In this document: positions 1 through 12,951 of the stretch, piece after piece | How positions within the stretch are numbered: position 1 is the stretch's first letter | Layout of the letters: every line of letters starts with the position of its first letter | DNA from: Blastocystis sp. Blastoise | Lineage: Eukaryota; Sar; Bigyra; Opalinata; Blastocystidae | Length of the DNA stretch: 64,000 bases | Assembly (NCBI GenBank): GCA_039096225.1 | Contig: JBBPEB010000034.1 | Coordinates: 806,001 to 870,000 of the forward strand | Direction of reading: 5' to 3' | Program-made: the position numbers and the translations under genes | Notes under the pieces: generated by a model | What the model was told of the DNA's origin: nothing | The model's database searches: none | Seen by the model: only the letters and a program-made list of their open reading frames with translations

Positions 1-86
1 ATTATCATTATTATTATCATCATCATCATCATCATCATCATTATCATCATCATTGTCATCATCATTATCATCATCATTGTATAGGA
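1..86. repeat. ATC/ATT trinucleotide tract (GAT/AAT on minus), Asp/Asn-coding
   Basis: Nearly pure trinucleotide repeat. Read on the minus strand, in frame after PNVTELLYN, it encodes an Asp/Asn-rich run inside copy A. At the matching place copy B has an intron filled with TA repeat instead, so this repeat position is hypervariable between paralogues. Confidence 0.75.
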
Positions 87-1724
87 GTTCAGTAACATTT
101 GGAAATACATGAGTTGTCATTATTGTTTTAAATAGATTATCACCAATTTCACAAGCCAATTCTCTAACTATATAGAATTATAATAATAGAAACAATATTA
201 ATATAACTTTATAAAATAATACTCCAGTTAACATCTAATGTAGTTAAAGAATCGAAAACACCTTCTTCTAATAATTTCATACAAATCACAGAATTATTTT
301 GAGAAACAAGATCTAAAATAAATTATTATATTTTAAATATATTTATTTACATTCATTTAAAATGATTTCTGAAATAAACAAATGCGAAGTAAGAAGTAAT
401 AATTGAGATATACCAATTTTAGAAGATACATTATTAATACTATTAAATATATATATATATAAATTCATGACAATTCATTAAAAAAATAGAATTATATACC
501 AAAATGTTTTATTTTTTGTTTTTTCTATATAATAATAATAAAATAAATGAATTTATTGTATATATTTACCATTATATTGAATACTGACTTCATCATTTAA
601 TGTATACTTATCTTCTGTTTTACTTATTTCAACATTTGAATAATCATTTGTATATATAGCTTCATTAACTATATTTTTATATAATTTACGTAACTGGTTG
701 CTTGGTCTAATGCTATTATAGGACTCAATCAATTTATAAGAATAATAAAGTTTATTTAGATCTAAAGAAGAAATCTTATTATATTCATTCATTTCGGATT
801 CAGTATAGGACTCATATTTTTTACGTTTATATTCTCTACATACATCATTATATACTAAGAGAGTATATTCCATCATATATTCATCACTATTTGGATTTAA
901 TAATAGTGCAGTCTCCTTATAATGCGTATTCACTATATAATAGATTTATTAGTATCAATTCTATATATATATATATACCATTTATTGTTATTTCTTTTAA
1001 AGATGGGAATATATCTTTAATACACAATGGACATATATATTCTAATGGAATATTCGAAGAATAATCATCTATATATATATCATTATTATTCATTATATAA
1101 AATTGATTTACATGTAATATTAATATTAGTAATATTCATCATTTTAAAAAGAAGAGAATAATATAACAATTCGTCTTTACGTTTAGGTGTAAATAATCCT
1201 ATATATATATATATATATATATATACCATTAATAATTATTTTTTTCTCTTCTAAATTGAATAACTCCATAGGTATAGTTGAATCGATATAGTTATCATAA
1301 GATCCATTTATATTATAATTATTGTCTTTCAAATATTCATAGAATAATTCTTTAACATGAAATAATAAATCACTTTGAATTTCATTATGAATGGTAACTG
1401 AATATTCATAAAGTGTTTTATATATATCATAACTATCTTTCAAATCTAATGAATCAATATCATTGTTTTTGTCCATCAAAAAATCAATCACTTTATTCAT
1501 AGGAGAAGAAGGTATATCTATATAATAACTACCATCCTCATATTTATCAGAGTGTTCTATAATATCATAAAAGGGTAATTGTTGATATTTCTCAATAAAT
1601 TCTTTAGAAATCCACAATTTTGTCTCATCTTGGAATGTAAATAAATCTAGAACAACAAATAAATATTTCTCAATAATATTTAAATACATTTATCTTCAGT
1701 TAATTGAAAATCACTTGTTGGCAT
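1..1724 (-). CDS. BTB-like/LRR-like family protein, copy A (3' end beyond window)
   Basis: Unrecognised multi-exon gene, one of at least four related copies in the window. Exon 1 (1688-1724) encodes MPTSDFQLTEDK. A 41-nt intron (1647-1687) follows, then exon 2 from 1646 reads LFTFQDETKLWISKEF and continues through a KCTD/T1-like BTB region ending near EYL. I prefer this start to the in-frame MYLNIIEKY just downstream, because the exon-1 peptide is conserved in copy B (MSDTEFHFTDDK) and is still visible in dead copy C, while MYLN lies inside the intron. Later exons read like degenerate leucine-rich repeats (for example NEAIYTND, then PNVTELLY), each separated by a short TA-rich intron. At the window edge the reading frame enters a GAT/AAT tract encoding Asp/Asn. 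BTB domains usually mediate oligomerisation or cullin-3 binding; no function is known for this family. Divergent from copy P. Confidence 0.6.
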
Positions 1725-2635
1725 CACTTGAATTCAACTATAATGACAATGTAATCCAATATTAATATATTTTAAAAAGTATTTTCTTATATATACAATA
1801 AATAAATACTTTAGAAAATGCTATACTCTATTATAAATAGAATAAATCATAGATAAAAGAGCAAACAAAACTTGCAACTTTTTAGAAGAATCTTCATGAA
1901 AATAAATAAAAAATGATTAGAGAATTGCTAAAAGACCGCGAATATATTTTGTAAATTTTATTTTGTTGAATATGTCTCTTTAAGCAATATATGAGCATTT
2001 AAAATGTTCTTTTAGATCAATTCATGCAGTATAGATTCATATAAAGAAAAGAAAATATGGATATTATTGAAGTTTTGATTTTTTCATTTGATTTTCTTAT
2101 TATTATACTTTTTCAAACCTTGATTTTATGCTCTAAGAATTCAAAAATAATATATAGATATGTTGAAGTGACTCAAATAATGTTTCTATAATGTGAATGA
2201 AGTCATTTTGAGATTAACTTACGAATTATTCAATAATTTTAATTAATATGATTTATATACATGCTTCTCTAGTTTATTTCATAATTAAGAATTGAAATAT
2301 ACCTTAGTTTAACCACATAAAAGCGTATTTTGTGTTATATTTGATATTAAAATATAATAAAATAGTTTATTGACTATAATAGCAATCCTAATATATAAAT
2401 ATTCATTAAAATGAATTATATATACAATATTGACTGATATAAATAGAAAAAACAATCAAACATGAGTTTTTAAAATTGTGAATTCATTTGAGGGATTCAG
2501 TTTACAACTGAAATTGTTTTAATTATTGTTAAGAATTTTATTATTTTCTATTTTTCATTGATATTCAATATTTAACACGTATTTCTTATTTTAAATACAA
2601 ATATCAGATATCTCTGTTATTAAAATAATTAAATA
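1725..2635. other. Intergenic region between head-to-head BTB-family copies
   Basis: About 0.9 kb of AT-rich DNA between the start codons of copy A (minus) and copy P (plus). I see no RNA gene and no supported ORF. It presumably holds both promoters, but I recognise no specific element. Confidence 0.5.
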
Positions 2636-5600
2636 ATGTTTGAAGAAGAGATGCAAAAAACAAATTGTCAAGAAAAACAAAGTATTCTTTCTATTCATAC
2701 ATACTAATCATAAATATATAATTTTTAAAGTATTATTTATATTACAGGATGAATCAACAATCACAATTTCAAATTCTCTTCTACAAAAATATCCTAATTT
2801 TATGTTTTCTTTGGTATCTATGAATACTAATGATTTCATAGAAGAATAAAAATCTTATTACATTGATCTTTTATGTTTATCAAAACATAAAATGATCCCA
2901 TTTATGGAGAATGCAAAAGTTCTTGATATTCTGCCTTTAAAAGATGTAGTTTCAATTCATTCAGATATACATTATTTTTTTGGAGATGAATCCTATGAAG
3001 ATAAGATGAAAATATATACATTTCTTTGGGATTCTTTAAATAATTTTATTGTGAATAATAAATGTGAACTGTATTTTATTTTATAAATATTTATAGAATA
3101 AATAAAAGTGATGAAATGAAAATAATAAGATATCAACTCATTATTCATGGTATATTTATTTCATTTTATTATTATTATATATATGAATGTATAGATATCA
3201 TAACAAATGAGAGAAATCAATTATTTTATCAATATTCTCCATTATTTGATTTCTTTAATATTACAATTGTTACTTTAAAATATATAGTATTAGATTATTA
3301 AAGCCATTAATTATATATATAGTTGATTTCTCTGAAGATATTCCTTATGAATATATATATTCTTCCAATTTACATGAAGTATTCCCAAAACTAGAAACAT
3401 TTCTTATAGAACGTATATTATATATTGTTTTATTTACATATATATTTGAATTTATTTTATATAGCTTCCTATTATTCTCAAAGAAAAGAGATATGTATAC
3501 CTCCTTCTGATCCTTATTATACTGTATTATATAAAGAATATAAACGACAATATTATCAAACTTATTTTCCAAAAGAATATTCTATTTATAGAAAATCAAG
3601 AACAGATAAAGAAAACAATTATATACATAACAATTTAATTCATATATATTCAAAAGAAAAGAAAAAAAAATTTGAATAAGAAAGAAAATGATATTTCTGA
3701 CAAAAATATAGATATAGATAAAGAAATAAATGAAGAAAACAATGAAATAAAACCAGATCTATTTGTTATACTTTCATGCTATTCCCGTGATTATAATACA
3801 TAACAAATGGAGTTCGAGAAGAATAATTTATTATTATATAATAATAAATATATTTCTTATATGAAATTTATTTTTATCCAAGATGGAGGTATATATATAT
3901 ATTATATATATTTATATATATAGAACGAGATATACAACATCTAATTGTCGAGTATATAATCATATTTTATTGTTTTTGTACTCTATACAATTGAATAAAT
4001 TATTTTATTATTAGAATATATTTATAATATATAAATATGAATAGGCTATCGTTTTCTTCGTGTTCAACAATACTCTTCTATTTACTTCATCTTCCAATAA
4101 TGAAGCACACTAAACAACTAGTCACTCTTCGTATGTATATAATAACTAAATATATATATATTAGAGAATCCTAGAGTGAAGATTCAATTCGATATTCCTC
4201 CATTATTAATAACAATTAGAGATGGATTAGTAGATACTATTATTATATTCAACATATTCAATTGTAATATATATAATCTATAATACTTATTATTATTATT
4301 ATATAGTTATTCAACCAGGATCATATCCTGAATATATACAATTATTTAAAGATATTATTACTACTCATGTATTTCCTAATGTAACTACATTAAAAATAAC
4401 ATGTATATATTTAATATATTTCAATATATTATATAAATAATATTTATAGATTATTCCTATGATTTATATATACCTCTTTTACAAGTGATATTGCAATTAA
4501 TAACAAGAAATCATTTTCCAAAGTTGCATATATATGATATCAGTGATATTATTCAAAATGATACTTATATATATAAAGAGAATTATAAATTTGTTCTATT
4601 TTCTGAATCTATAATACAACTAATGGATACTATAATTTATGATAAAGATATATTTTCTGATATCTTAGAGAATGTTGTGGTGTATCCAGAAATATCAGAA
4701 GCTATATTGAATACTAATAATACTAATTATTTTACTATTCAAGGTATACATAAATGGTATTATGAATTATTATTATACTATATATATATAGGTTCATTTT
4801 TTTTAAATGAATATGATGTTGTGTGGAATTAGTTAATGAATTCTAAAGTTATATTCTTTAATAATCTAATTATTGATTGTACATATATATATTATATCAT
4901 TATTATTATTATTTCTATATTCTTTTAGTATATGAGATGAAATATACTAGATTTGATATTTCTCAAATAAATCTAAAAAAGTGTATAGTTAAATCATTTG
5001 TTCTTAGTATATATATATTTGTATATATCTATTTAATATAATAGATGCGAATTCATTTCAGTATAAGATATTAAATAAATTGAGGAATTGCATGAAAGAT
5101 ATAAATTATAATGAGCTTCAAACACTTTTTATTAACTGTATTTGTTTTTTTTTTATTTTCTATTTATTCTATTTATTATTCGAATTAATTATGTAATTTT
5201 TAGTAAATCCAGATGAAGATGAAGAGTATGAATATGATAGTGATTATGATTATGATGAAGATGATAGTCACGATGAAAATGAAAATATTAATGTGAATCA
5301 ATATATTTATGAATATTTCTCATTTTTATCTGTTGGAAACTATAAAAACGTGACTACTTTGTCAATAGGTATGATTATGTATATATCTTTATATCTATAT
5401 ATATAGATGATATAACGTTCTATTCTATTCATGGTTATATAAAAAACAAAATAAAAGTTGAAACCATACAAATGTTATATCATTTCTTCTCCTTGTTCTC
5501 TAATAATCTTACTAGAATAGAATTAACTTGTATATCAATTTAAATATTATATATATACAAATAGATTGTTTCTTTGTATCCTATATATTCAATGATTGCT

Positions 5601-6527
5601 TATCTCTACCTTTACTTGAAAATATCAATTATGTTAAAATATCAATTTGTATGAATTATAATATATATTAGTCAATTATATATATAGTTAATAAAAATGA
5701 ATTTAATGATTTAATGACAAATATATACTCCTTATTTAAGAATAATAAACTGAAAAAACTTCAAACATTGGAAATTAGTTATATTTCTAGTATGTTTAAT
5801 AGTTATATTGATAATATAAATATATATAGAAGATAACGATAGTTTTGATGAATTATTTACATATATTATGTTATTTAAAGAAGACTATAATAAGACTCCT
5901 TCTTGCTTTAAACAGATAATACTTAATATTCAAGGTAAATTTTTTATGTTATTAATATATTTATATATCTTATATTTATTTAATTTTATTATTTATTTGT
6001 AAGTATTAGTTGTATATATCCTTTTATTGTTAAGAATAAATTCTTATTTTTATATAGATTAATTATATTACTATTAGAATCTCAGAATGAATATACTATT
6101 CAAAATATATTGGAATCATTTCCTTCTTTTTCATTTTCTTTTCATAATTCAATTCAATGTATATCTATGAATATAATAATGAAGAGATATAAAGATATAT
6201 ATATTATATATTGTAAATATATATATAATCAATTAGAGATGGAATATACTAAATTCATTGTTCAATTAGATTTATGTATATATATAATTTTATTCCACAT
6301 TATTCATAATATATAGTTATAGTAGATAATCCTTATATAAAGAATATTATAAACTTAATTGCAAAGAATTCTTATCCTTATTTAAGAATACTTTACTTAT
6401 ATAACTCATGTATATATTTATATAGTATATGATGTTTAAATCTATAGATATAGAGTTTGATTATAAATCTATTTTAGAAGATTATAAAAAGAAATATAAT
6501 TCACAACTATCAATTATATATAAATGA
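2636..6527 (+). pseudogene. BTB-like/LRR-like family, copy P, with in-frame stop (pseudogene or shortened gene)
   Basis: Plus-strand relative of copies A and B. Exon 1 (ATG 2636) ends near 2684; a ~48-nt intron ends at TAAAG and exon 2 resumes as LFILQDESTITISNSL, aligning with LFTFQDETKLWISKEF of A and B. After NTNDFIEE there is a TAA (2847-2849), followed directly in frame by KSYYIDLL, which aligns with GSYYIDIP of A. So a stop sits inside the otherwise continuous BTB exon. Downstream, many short exons separated by TA-rich introns keep LRR-like patterns (for example FPKLHIYDISDI near 4520, FKNNKLKKLQTLEI near 5740) to a TGA at 6525-6527. The remaining exons look well preserved, so it is either a young pseudogene, is translated from a downstream start, or carries a sequence error. 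Tail-to-tail with the TLDc gene. Confidence 0.5.
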
Positions 6528-6846
6528 GAAAAATAAAGAATATCTAGATTTTTTTAATTGTTAATAAATAATGTTTTATATATTGTTATGTAATTATGTT
6601 TGTAATATATAATTTGTTACTGTTGTAAATGAAATAATCTATTAAAAGTGATTATTTTTTTAACTATTTTAAAGCCAAACTTATTTATTAATATACATAT
6701 TATTAAAATAAACACTTTTAGATATTTATATAAAAAAAATATACAATAAAAAAATATAATAGTTTATAAAAAATGTTAAAAAGTTAATATATATTTATAT
6801 ATATATATTAAAGAAAATTGATATTTTTATATATAAATAATTGTTC
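6528..6846. other. Intergenic, tail-to-tail
   Basis: About 320 bp of very AT-rich sequence between the 3' ends of copy P and the TLDc gene; presumably both 3' UTRs. Nothing else seen. Confidence 0.5.
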
Positions 6847-8432
6847 TTAAGCTCTTCCCCAGACTTCATAATCTTCTACTGTAAAATCATTTCTAGAATT
6901 AGCATTAGCAGTATTCACAAATAATGAATGTTTTTGAGGAGTATTCACAGTAGTAAATGATTTTGAATTAGTCAATGCATTATTATTATTAGTATGGCAA
7001 TTATCACCTATATATATATCACTGCCACCACCAAATACAGGGCCATAAGAAGAACGACAATATATACCTCTACCTATGCCATTATGTAGATATTGAGTAG
7101 GAGGAATACCATGTTCATTACTTAATGTAAAGAGAAATTCTTTAGAAGGAGATTTTTCACCTATAGAAAAGAATACGAAATAAACATATTTAAATGATAA
7201 TATATACAGTTACTTGTTCTAGATTCCCAACTTTGATCTGTATATCCTCCAAATATATTTATATGATTATTATGACCTATATGTTTAATAAGAGTAACTG
7301 TTTCTCCTTTATTGTCACAATATTTATGGAATTCACTTGCTAAAAAATTATGTTCACTTGCTCTATATATATAATGATATAATAAAATAATAATAACATA
7401 CCTAAATAATAATTTCCATTTCTTTCCTTTACCAAGCCAATTCACTAATGGCTTTGTAAGTTCTTCATCAACAATAGTTGATTGTTTGAACCATCCTGGA
7501 ATCATTGCTTCTTTCGCAGCTTCTCTTCCTTTTTCACCAAATAATTCAATCATCTCTTTCTCAAATACTTCTTTATTAATATCATCAATCTTATCTTCTT
7601 CTATATCTATAGTTCCATTATTCACATATTGAGTAATATATTCAATATATTTGTATTCCTTATTCATATATAAACTATCATCTACAGGATTATAATTAAT
7701 CAATCCATTATCATAATTCTTAACATAAGCATTCCATAATCCATTCTTTACTAAATAATCTTTAATAATATCATTCTTATTGCCATTAATAATCAAAGAA
7801 ACTTCATCTCCTTCTTCATATTTCTTCATCTTTCGATCTCTTCTTTCTCTACAATCTATTAATTCTAAAGGAATCACTAATTCACAAAATTCAAATAAAT
7901 TCAATATTTGTAATTGTTCTTCATAAGAAAAAGAATCAAAATCTACTTTCTTTCCATTCAAATAATCTAATAAATAATAAATAAAAACATCTTTTCCAGG
8001 ATAATCAAGAAAAATAGATCCATCATTCGTTCTTTTTTCTTCATTACGTTGTTCTTCAATAAAAGAACCTTTCAAAGAATCTAAAACAGATGTTGATACT
8101 TGAAATACAGGACCATTATTTGTAAATCGTATCAAATCCATATCATTATCATCATTAGCATCCATGTCCATATTCATATTTTCATAATTATTCTTTTCAC
8201 AAACAGATTTCTTTTCAAATTCATTTCTTTCACCTTCTTTCTCAATACAATCATCTCCAATATGTTTTATAAGTCTATTAATCGACATTCCAGAATGTAT
8301 ACCAAGATTCATTACAACTGAGAAAACATTAACTACATCTTTCATCAATTCTTCATACACATTGATATCCTCCTTCAATCTATTGAATTTATCAATATCA
8401 AATAACACCTTTTCTTTCACCATTTTCAACAA
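6847..8432 (-). CDS. BTB-TLDc domain protein
   Basis: Three exons: 7402-8432, 7214-7362 and 6847-7160, joined by GT-AG introns that keep frame. After an N-terminal helical region (residues ~1-90) comes a T1/BTB-like segment (IRFTNNGPVFQVSTSVL, then DGSIFLDYPGKDVF and YLLDYLNGKKVDFDSF). The C-terminal third is a clear TLDc domain: LLFRASEHNF, FHKYCDNKGETVTLI, NIFGGYTDQSWES, FLFTLSNEHGIPPTQY, then SSYGPVFGGGSDIYI, ending DYEVWGRA. TLDc proteins of the OXR1/NCOA7/TLDC2 family regulate V-ATPase and oxidative-stress resistance in animals and yeast; BTB-TLDc combinations are known in protists and fungi. The exact substrate here cannot be told. Met1 or Met4 could be the start. It shares a 131-bp intergenic promoter with the UBR1-like gene. 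Confidence 0.88.
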
Positions 8433-8563
8433 ATAAAGTAATATATCGAATTAAAAATTTCAAAAAATTTCTCTTTGAAAATTTTGTTTTGAGAGTTGTA
8501 GTTTTTTACAAAAGATTTAGATTTTCGTTTAATAACTTACATTTTCATATTATTATATAACCT
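8433..8563. promoter_or_regulatory. Shared bidirectional promoter (TLDc / UBR1-like)
   Basis: Only 131 bp separate the two divergent ATG codons, so any promoter and both 5' UTRs must lie here. The stretch is AT-rich with TTTGAAAATTTTG-like A/T tracts. I recognise no defined element, so this is inferred from spacing only. Confidence 0.5.
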
Positions 8564-11500
8564 ATGAACTTGTTGCAACATTGTGAATATGAATCCATGG
8601 TATTAGATTTCCTTTCTGTTGCAAATGAAAAATGGTTTAACCTAGAAATAGTAATTTTGTTATTAAACTATATGTATCTAATCATAAACATAGTTTATGA
8701 ATCAGGAAGCAAAGAAATATTATAATTTGCATACTTCTGGTATAAGATTTGAGAGAGAAATGAGTCAAACTAAAATATGTGATTATTTTATAAATGAAGG
8801 AGATAATTACTACATTTGTAATACATGCAGCATGTCGCCATACCTAGTATTTTGCAAAAAATGTTGAATGAAGCAAATCATGTTGTATATTTTTTTATTC
8901 TTTATGAATAACAAATTAGGGTCATGATTATCATGAAGTATTATGTGAGAATGAAGAATCGTATTGCGATTGTGGTTTATTCAATATAAAATATGATGGA
9001 TATTGCGAGAATCATAAAATAATTCATGACCATTTCTTTTCTTCAGAAATGATGGAACCTATGTATATATAAAAATTTTTATTATTATTATTATTATACT
9101 ACTTTTATTTATTATTAATCTTTAATTAAATATGATTAGATCATTACAATGGTATGAAACCTATTGTCATTTCTGTATATATGCATTATTTTATTATACA
9201 AAAATATCAAATGATAAATACCGCTTTTTAGTATGATAATAATTACATTTATGTATATATATATACAATATAGAAGGCAATATCAATAATGAATTCATTA
9301 ATTTTATTATGTGAATCAGATCTATCTATATATACATATATATGTACCTTCTTCTCTTCTTCTATAGAGAAACATAATTCTCTATTTAATAAGAAAATAG
9401 TCGACATCGATCGTTCGTTCTTGACTCTCATTACTATAAAAGATCAAGCACCTTTCACTTTGTTATTACTTATTAACTGTTTTATTTGTGAAAATAAAAC
9501 ATATCAAGTATAGTCTTCTAAATCAATAATAATCTAATTATATATTATTATATATAGGATATTTGTAGACATTTTTTATGTTTGCTTTTTAAAGATCCAT
9601 CTTTTCTTAATCTGTTTTTTACATTATATCCTTTATTCTTATTGTATTCCAGTATAAACTATTTAAATTTTGATAGTATATATGTATATTATTATATTAT
9701 TACTTTTATAAATTAAGTATATATGTTTCATTATTTATGTATTTATAGATCAAATGAATCTAACAGAATCATTTTATTTAAATCAAAGTTATGGTTTAGT
9801 AATATTATCAAGTTATTTCGATTTTTATGATTTTGATCAATTCAAGAATTATACTTTGTTTTCTGTTATTCATATTGCTGCTCTTCCTGATTTATATACA
9901 TATATAAATGATACAACTAATTATACTCCTCAACAACAGTATTTTAAGCTTATTCAGTATATAATTAATAAAGTTGTGCATGTAGCAGTTAAGAATGCTT
10001 GTATATATATTATATTTAATTATACTGTATATTACATGCTATTACATAGTAATTCAAAATAGCTCAAGAATATTTATTATAAATATTTTGTTACAGTTGT
10101 ATTACTGTAATCACAATGTATTGATGCCCTATATGTATATTGATAAATACACATTAACTATAGAAAAATCAATTCTTGACACTTTTTTATGTATTCATGT
10201 ATGTAAATATAATAAATATAATTAATATAATTAATATATTAAATATATAAAACAATACATAATAAATATAATAAATATAGTCCATCCTATCAGGTGATAC
10301 TGATAATAGAAATAAACTACTTTATACTACCCTCATAGAATGTGGTGGATATTATTCTTTATGTGATACACTTAGAAATCTATTCTATTCTATATATAAT
10401 GATATTAAGGCTTTTATTCGTGTATACTATATTATATATATATATTATTATTATTGTATATAGAAATCAACAAAAGAAGAGTCAATTACATTATTAACAA
10501 ATGTTATTACAATATATAATAAGATATTACTTGGTGATATTCTAAAATGTTATAATCTAAATCAGAATAATGAATATAATATTGTTCATATTTTTATTGT
10601 TATCTTATCCATGATTTTGTATGTTTTTTTAATAATTATTTTTATTATAATTTATAATCTATATTATTATAATAAAAGTAATTATGTTAAAAAGATGATA
10701 CATATATATATATATAGATCTGAGATTTATAGTTGTTTTGGTGTTTGTGAATTACCCTTAGAAATTCATTCTACATTATTCTTTATTTATCATATATCAT
10801 TAAGTCAATTTCTATATATATTTCATTTGATCTCTCTTAATGATGATAATGATGATAAAAATAATTATTTAGATCTATTTGCTAGTTCAATTCAATATCA
10901 TTTTTTAAGTATAGCTGAATATTATGGTATCTTACTTCAAGTATATTATTTATGTACATATTATTTAAATTTTGTTACTTTATTATTATATTTTAATATA
11001 AAAATATCTATAGATTCTTCCATTATATATAAATGAATATGATTCTATGACTTTATTCTTATGGTATATATACAAGGGATATAACTTTTTAGAAAAGAAA
11101 GAAATCTATAAGGATATTAATATGTTATATAATGATATACAAGACTCATATGAGTTATTCTCTGTAGTAGATATACATAATTATATAAATGAAATATGTC
11201 CATTTGTGACATTATATGATATTATACGTTTATTATTATGTATTCAATATGATCCTTGCTATACTCTTGATAATTATGTATATAAATATATATCTATTTT
11301 TCTTTGCTATATTGAATATATATATAGTTCATTTCAAAGAACAAATTATCATCATTATTCTTTAAAAAGCATTCTCCAAATAAAGAAATATCATTAATTG
11401 TGAAAAGAAAATCAGATGCTTCTATAGACATACCAAGTGTACCAGATGTAAACTATATATATATTATATTATACTTATTATATTAATAATATTATAGTAT

Positions 11501-12920
11501 TTGCAATACATAATATATGATTATGTTTTTCAATCTGAAAATGATGATCAAACAAAAATGTATCATTATTTATTTATTTATTATAAACATTGCTTTCTAG
11601 AAGTCATCTGTTGTATGCTATAAAAACAACTGAGAATCAAAATATATATAATATATATCTATTTCAATTATTGTTTTTTAAACATGATTATTACTATGAT
11701 GTATATAGTTTATGTTGTATTATAATATATAATATATAGAATTACTTGAATAATAATCCTGATTTGATATATATTCCTTCTTCATGTTCAAAACTAAAGT
11801 ATATATATATCAATAGTATTATTTACATATTTTATACTATATTTAGGACTTATATTGATTCTCCATTCTATTTAACTTATATAACATATTACATACAAAA
11901 CATAATATCTAATGAAAATGAAGAATCTATAAGAATAATGGAACTTCTGTATCTTCTTTACTTTTATATTAAAAGTATATATATACATCATTATATTTAT
12001 TAAAATATATTATTATTATCATATTATATGTATATAGATTCCCCTATTGATCCAATAGAATTATCTAAAAATACAATAATAAATGATGTATAGATATTTT
12101 TTTATTATTAATTTTATATATATAGTTTTTAAAACATAATATAAGTGAAGGAATCACTATTTATATTCAGCATTTATCAGCTGTCATTCAGCTATTAATT
12201 CAAACTCATAAAAGTTTCAATAAGTATAAAATCATTAATTCTTTTCTATATAGATAGACTAATAGAAGAATATGATACAACTAATGCACAAGTAATATAA
12301 ATATATTATATATATTATATATATAGAATGATTATATAAAATCTGATCTTATCAAACCCAGTTTCAATACAGGTATGTATATATATATAAATATATTTAT
12401 ATATATATATTTAAATATATAGATAATATAATATGTGCTGCATGTATGAAAAGAGGAGGTTTGTTTGTACTTCCAGTATATATAAGTAATCAATGTCAAC
12501 AATGTATATATATATTATTATAATATATAACAAGTATTTATGCATATATATATAGCCGATTCCTATTCATTTCAGTTTATATTAAATAAATTCATGAATA
12601 ATTTATGTAAATATTTATTTTAATATATATCAAACATATATATATAGAAAATATATATATGTTCTTTCTCTAGTTAATGATAATCATTCTCAATATTCCA
12701 GTTCATATTCTATTTATAAGAATTTTTGTCGTTGTATTCATAAAAATCCTTTTCAGAAATGGTTTGATTTTAATGTTCATGTAATTATTATTAAAAATAT
12801 TATTATTGAATAAAATGTTATTCTATGTATATACATATATCTAGAGTTGTAATCATCCTATTCATTATACATGCTTTTCAAATATGAATTCTTCAGAACC
12901 ATACTTTCTTGTATATAAAT

Positions 12921-12951
<31 letters not shown>

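Noticed and set aside
1-86. CRISPR-like array
   Set aside because: It is a simple trinucleotide repeat without spacers in a eukaryotic genome.
1183-1689. Start of copy A at MYLNIIEKY
   Set aside because: That methionine lies in the 41-nt first intron; the upstream peptide is conserved between copies.
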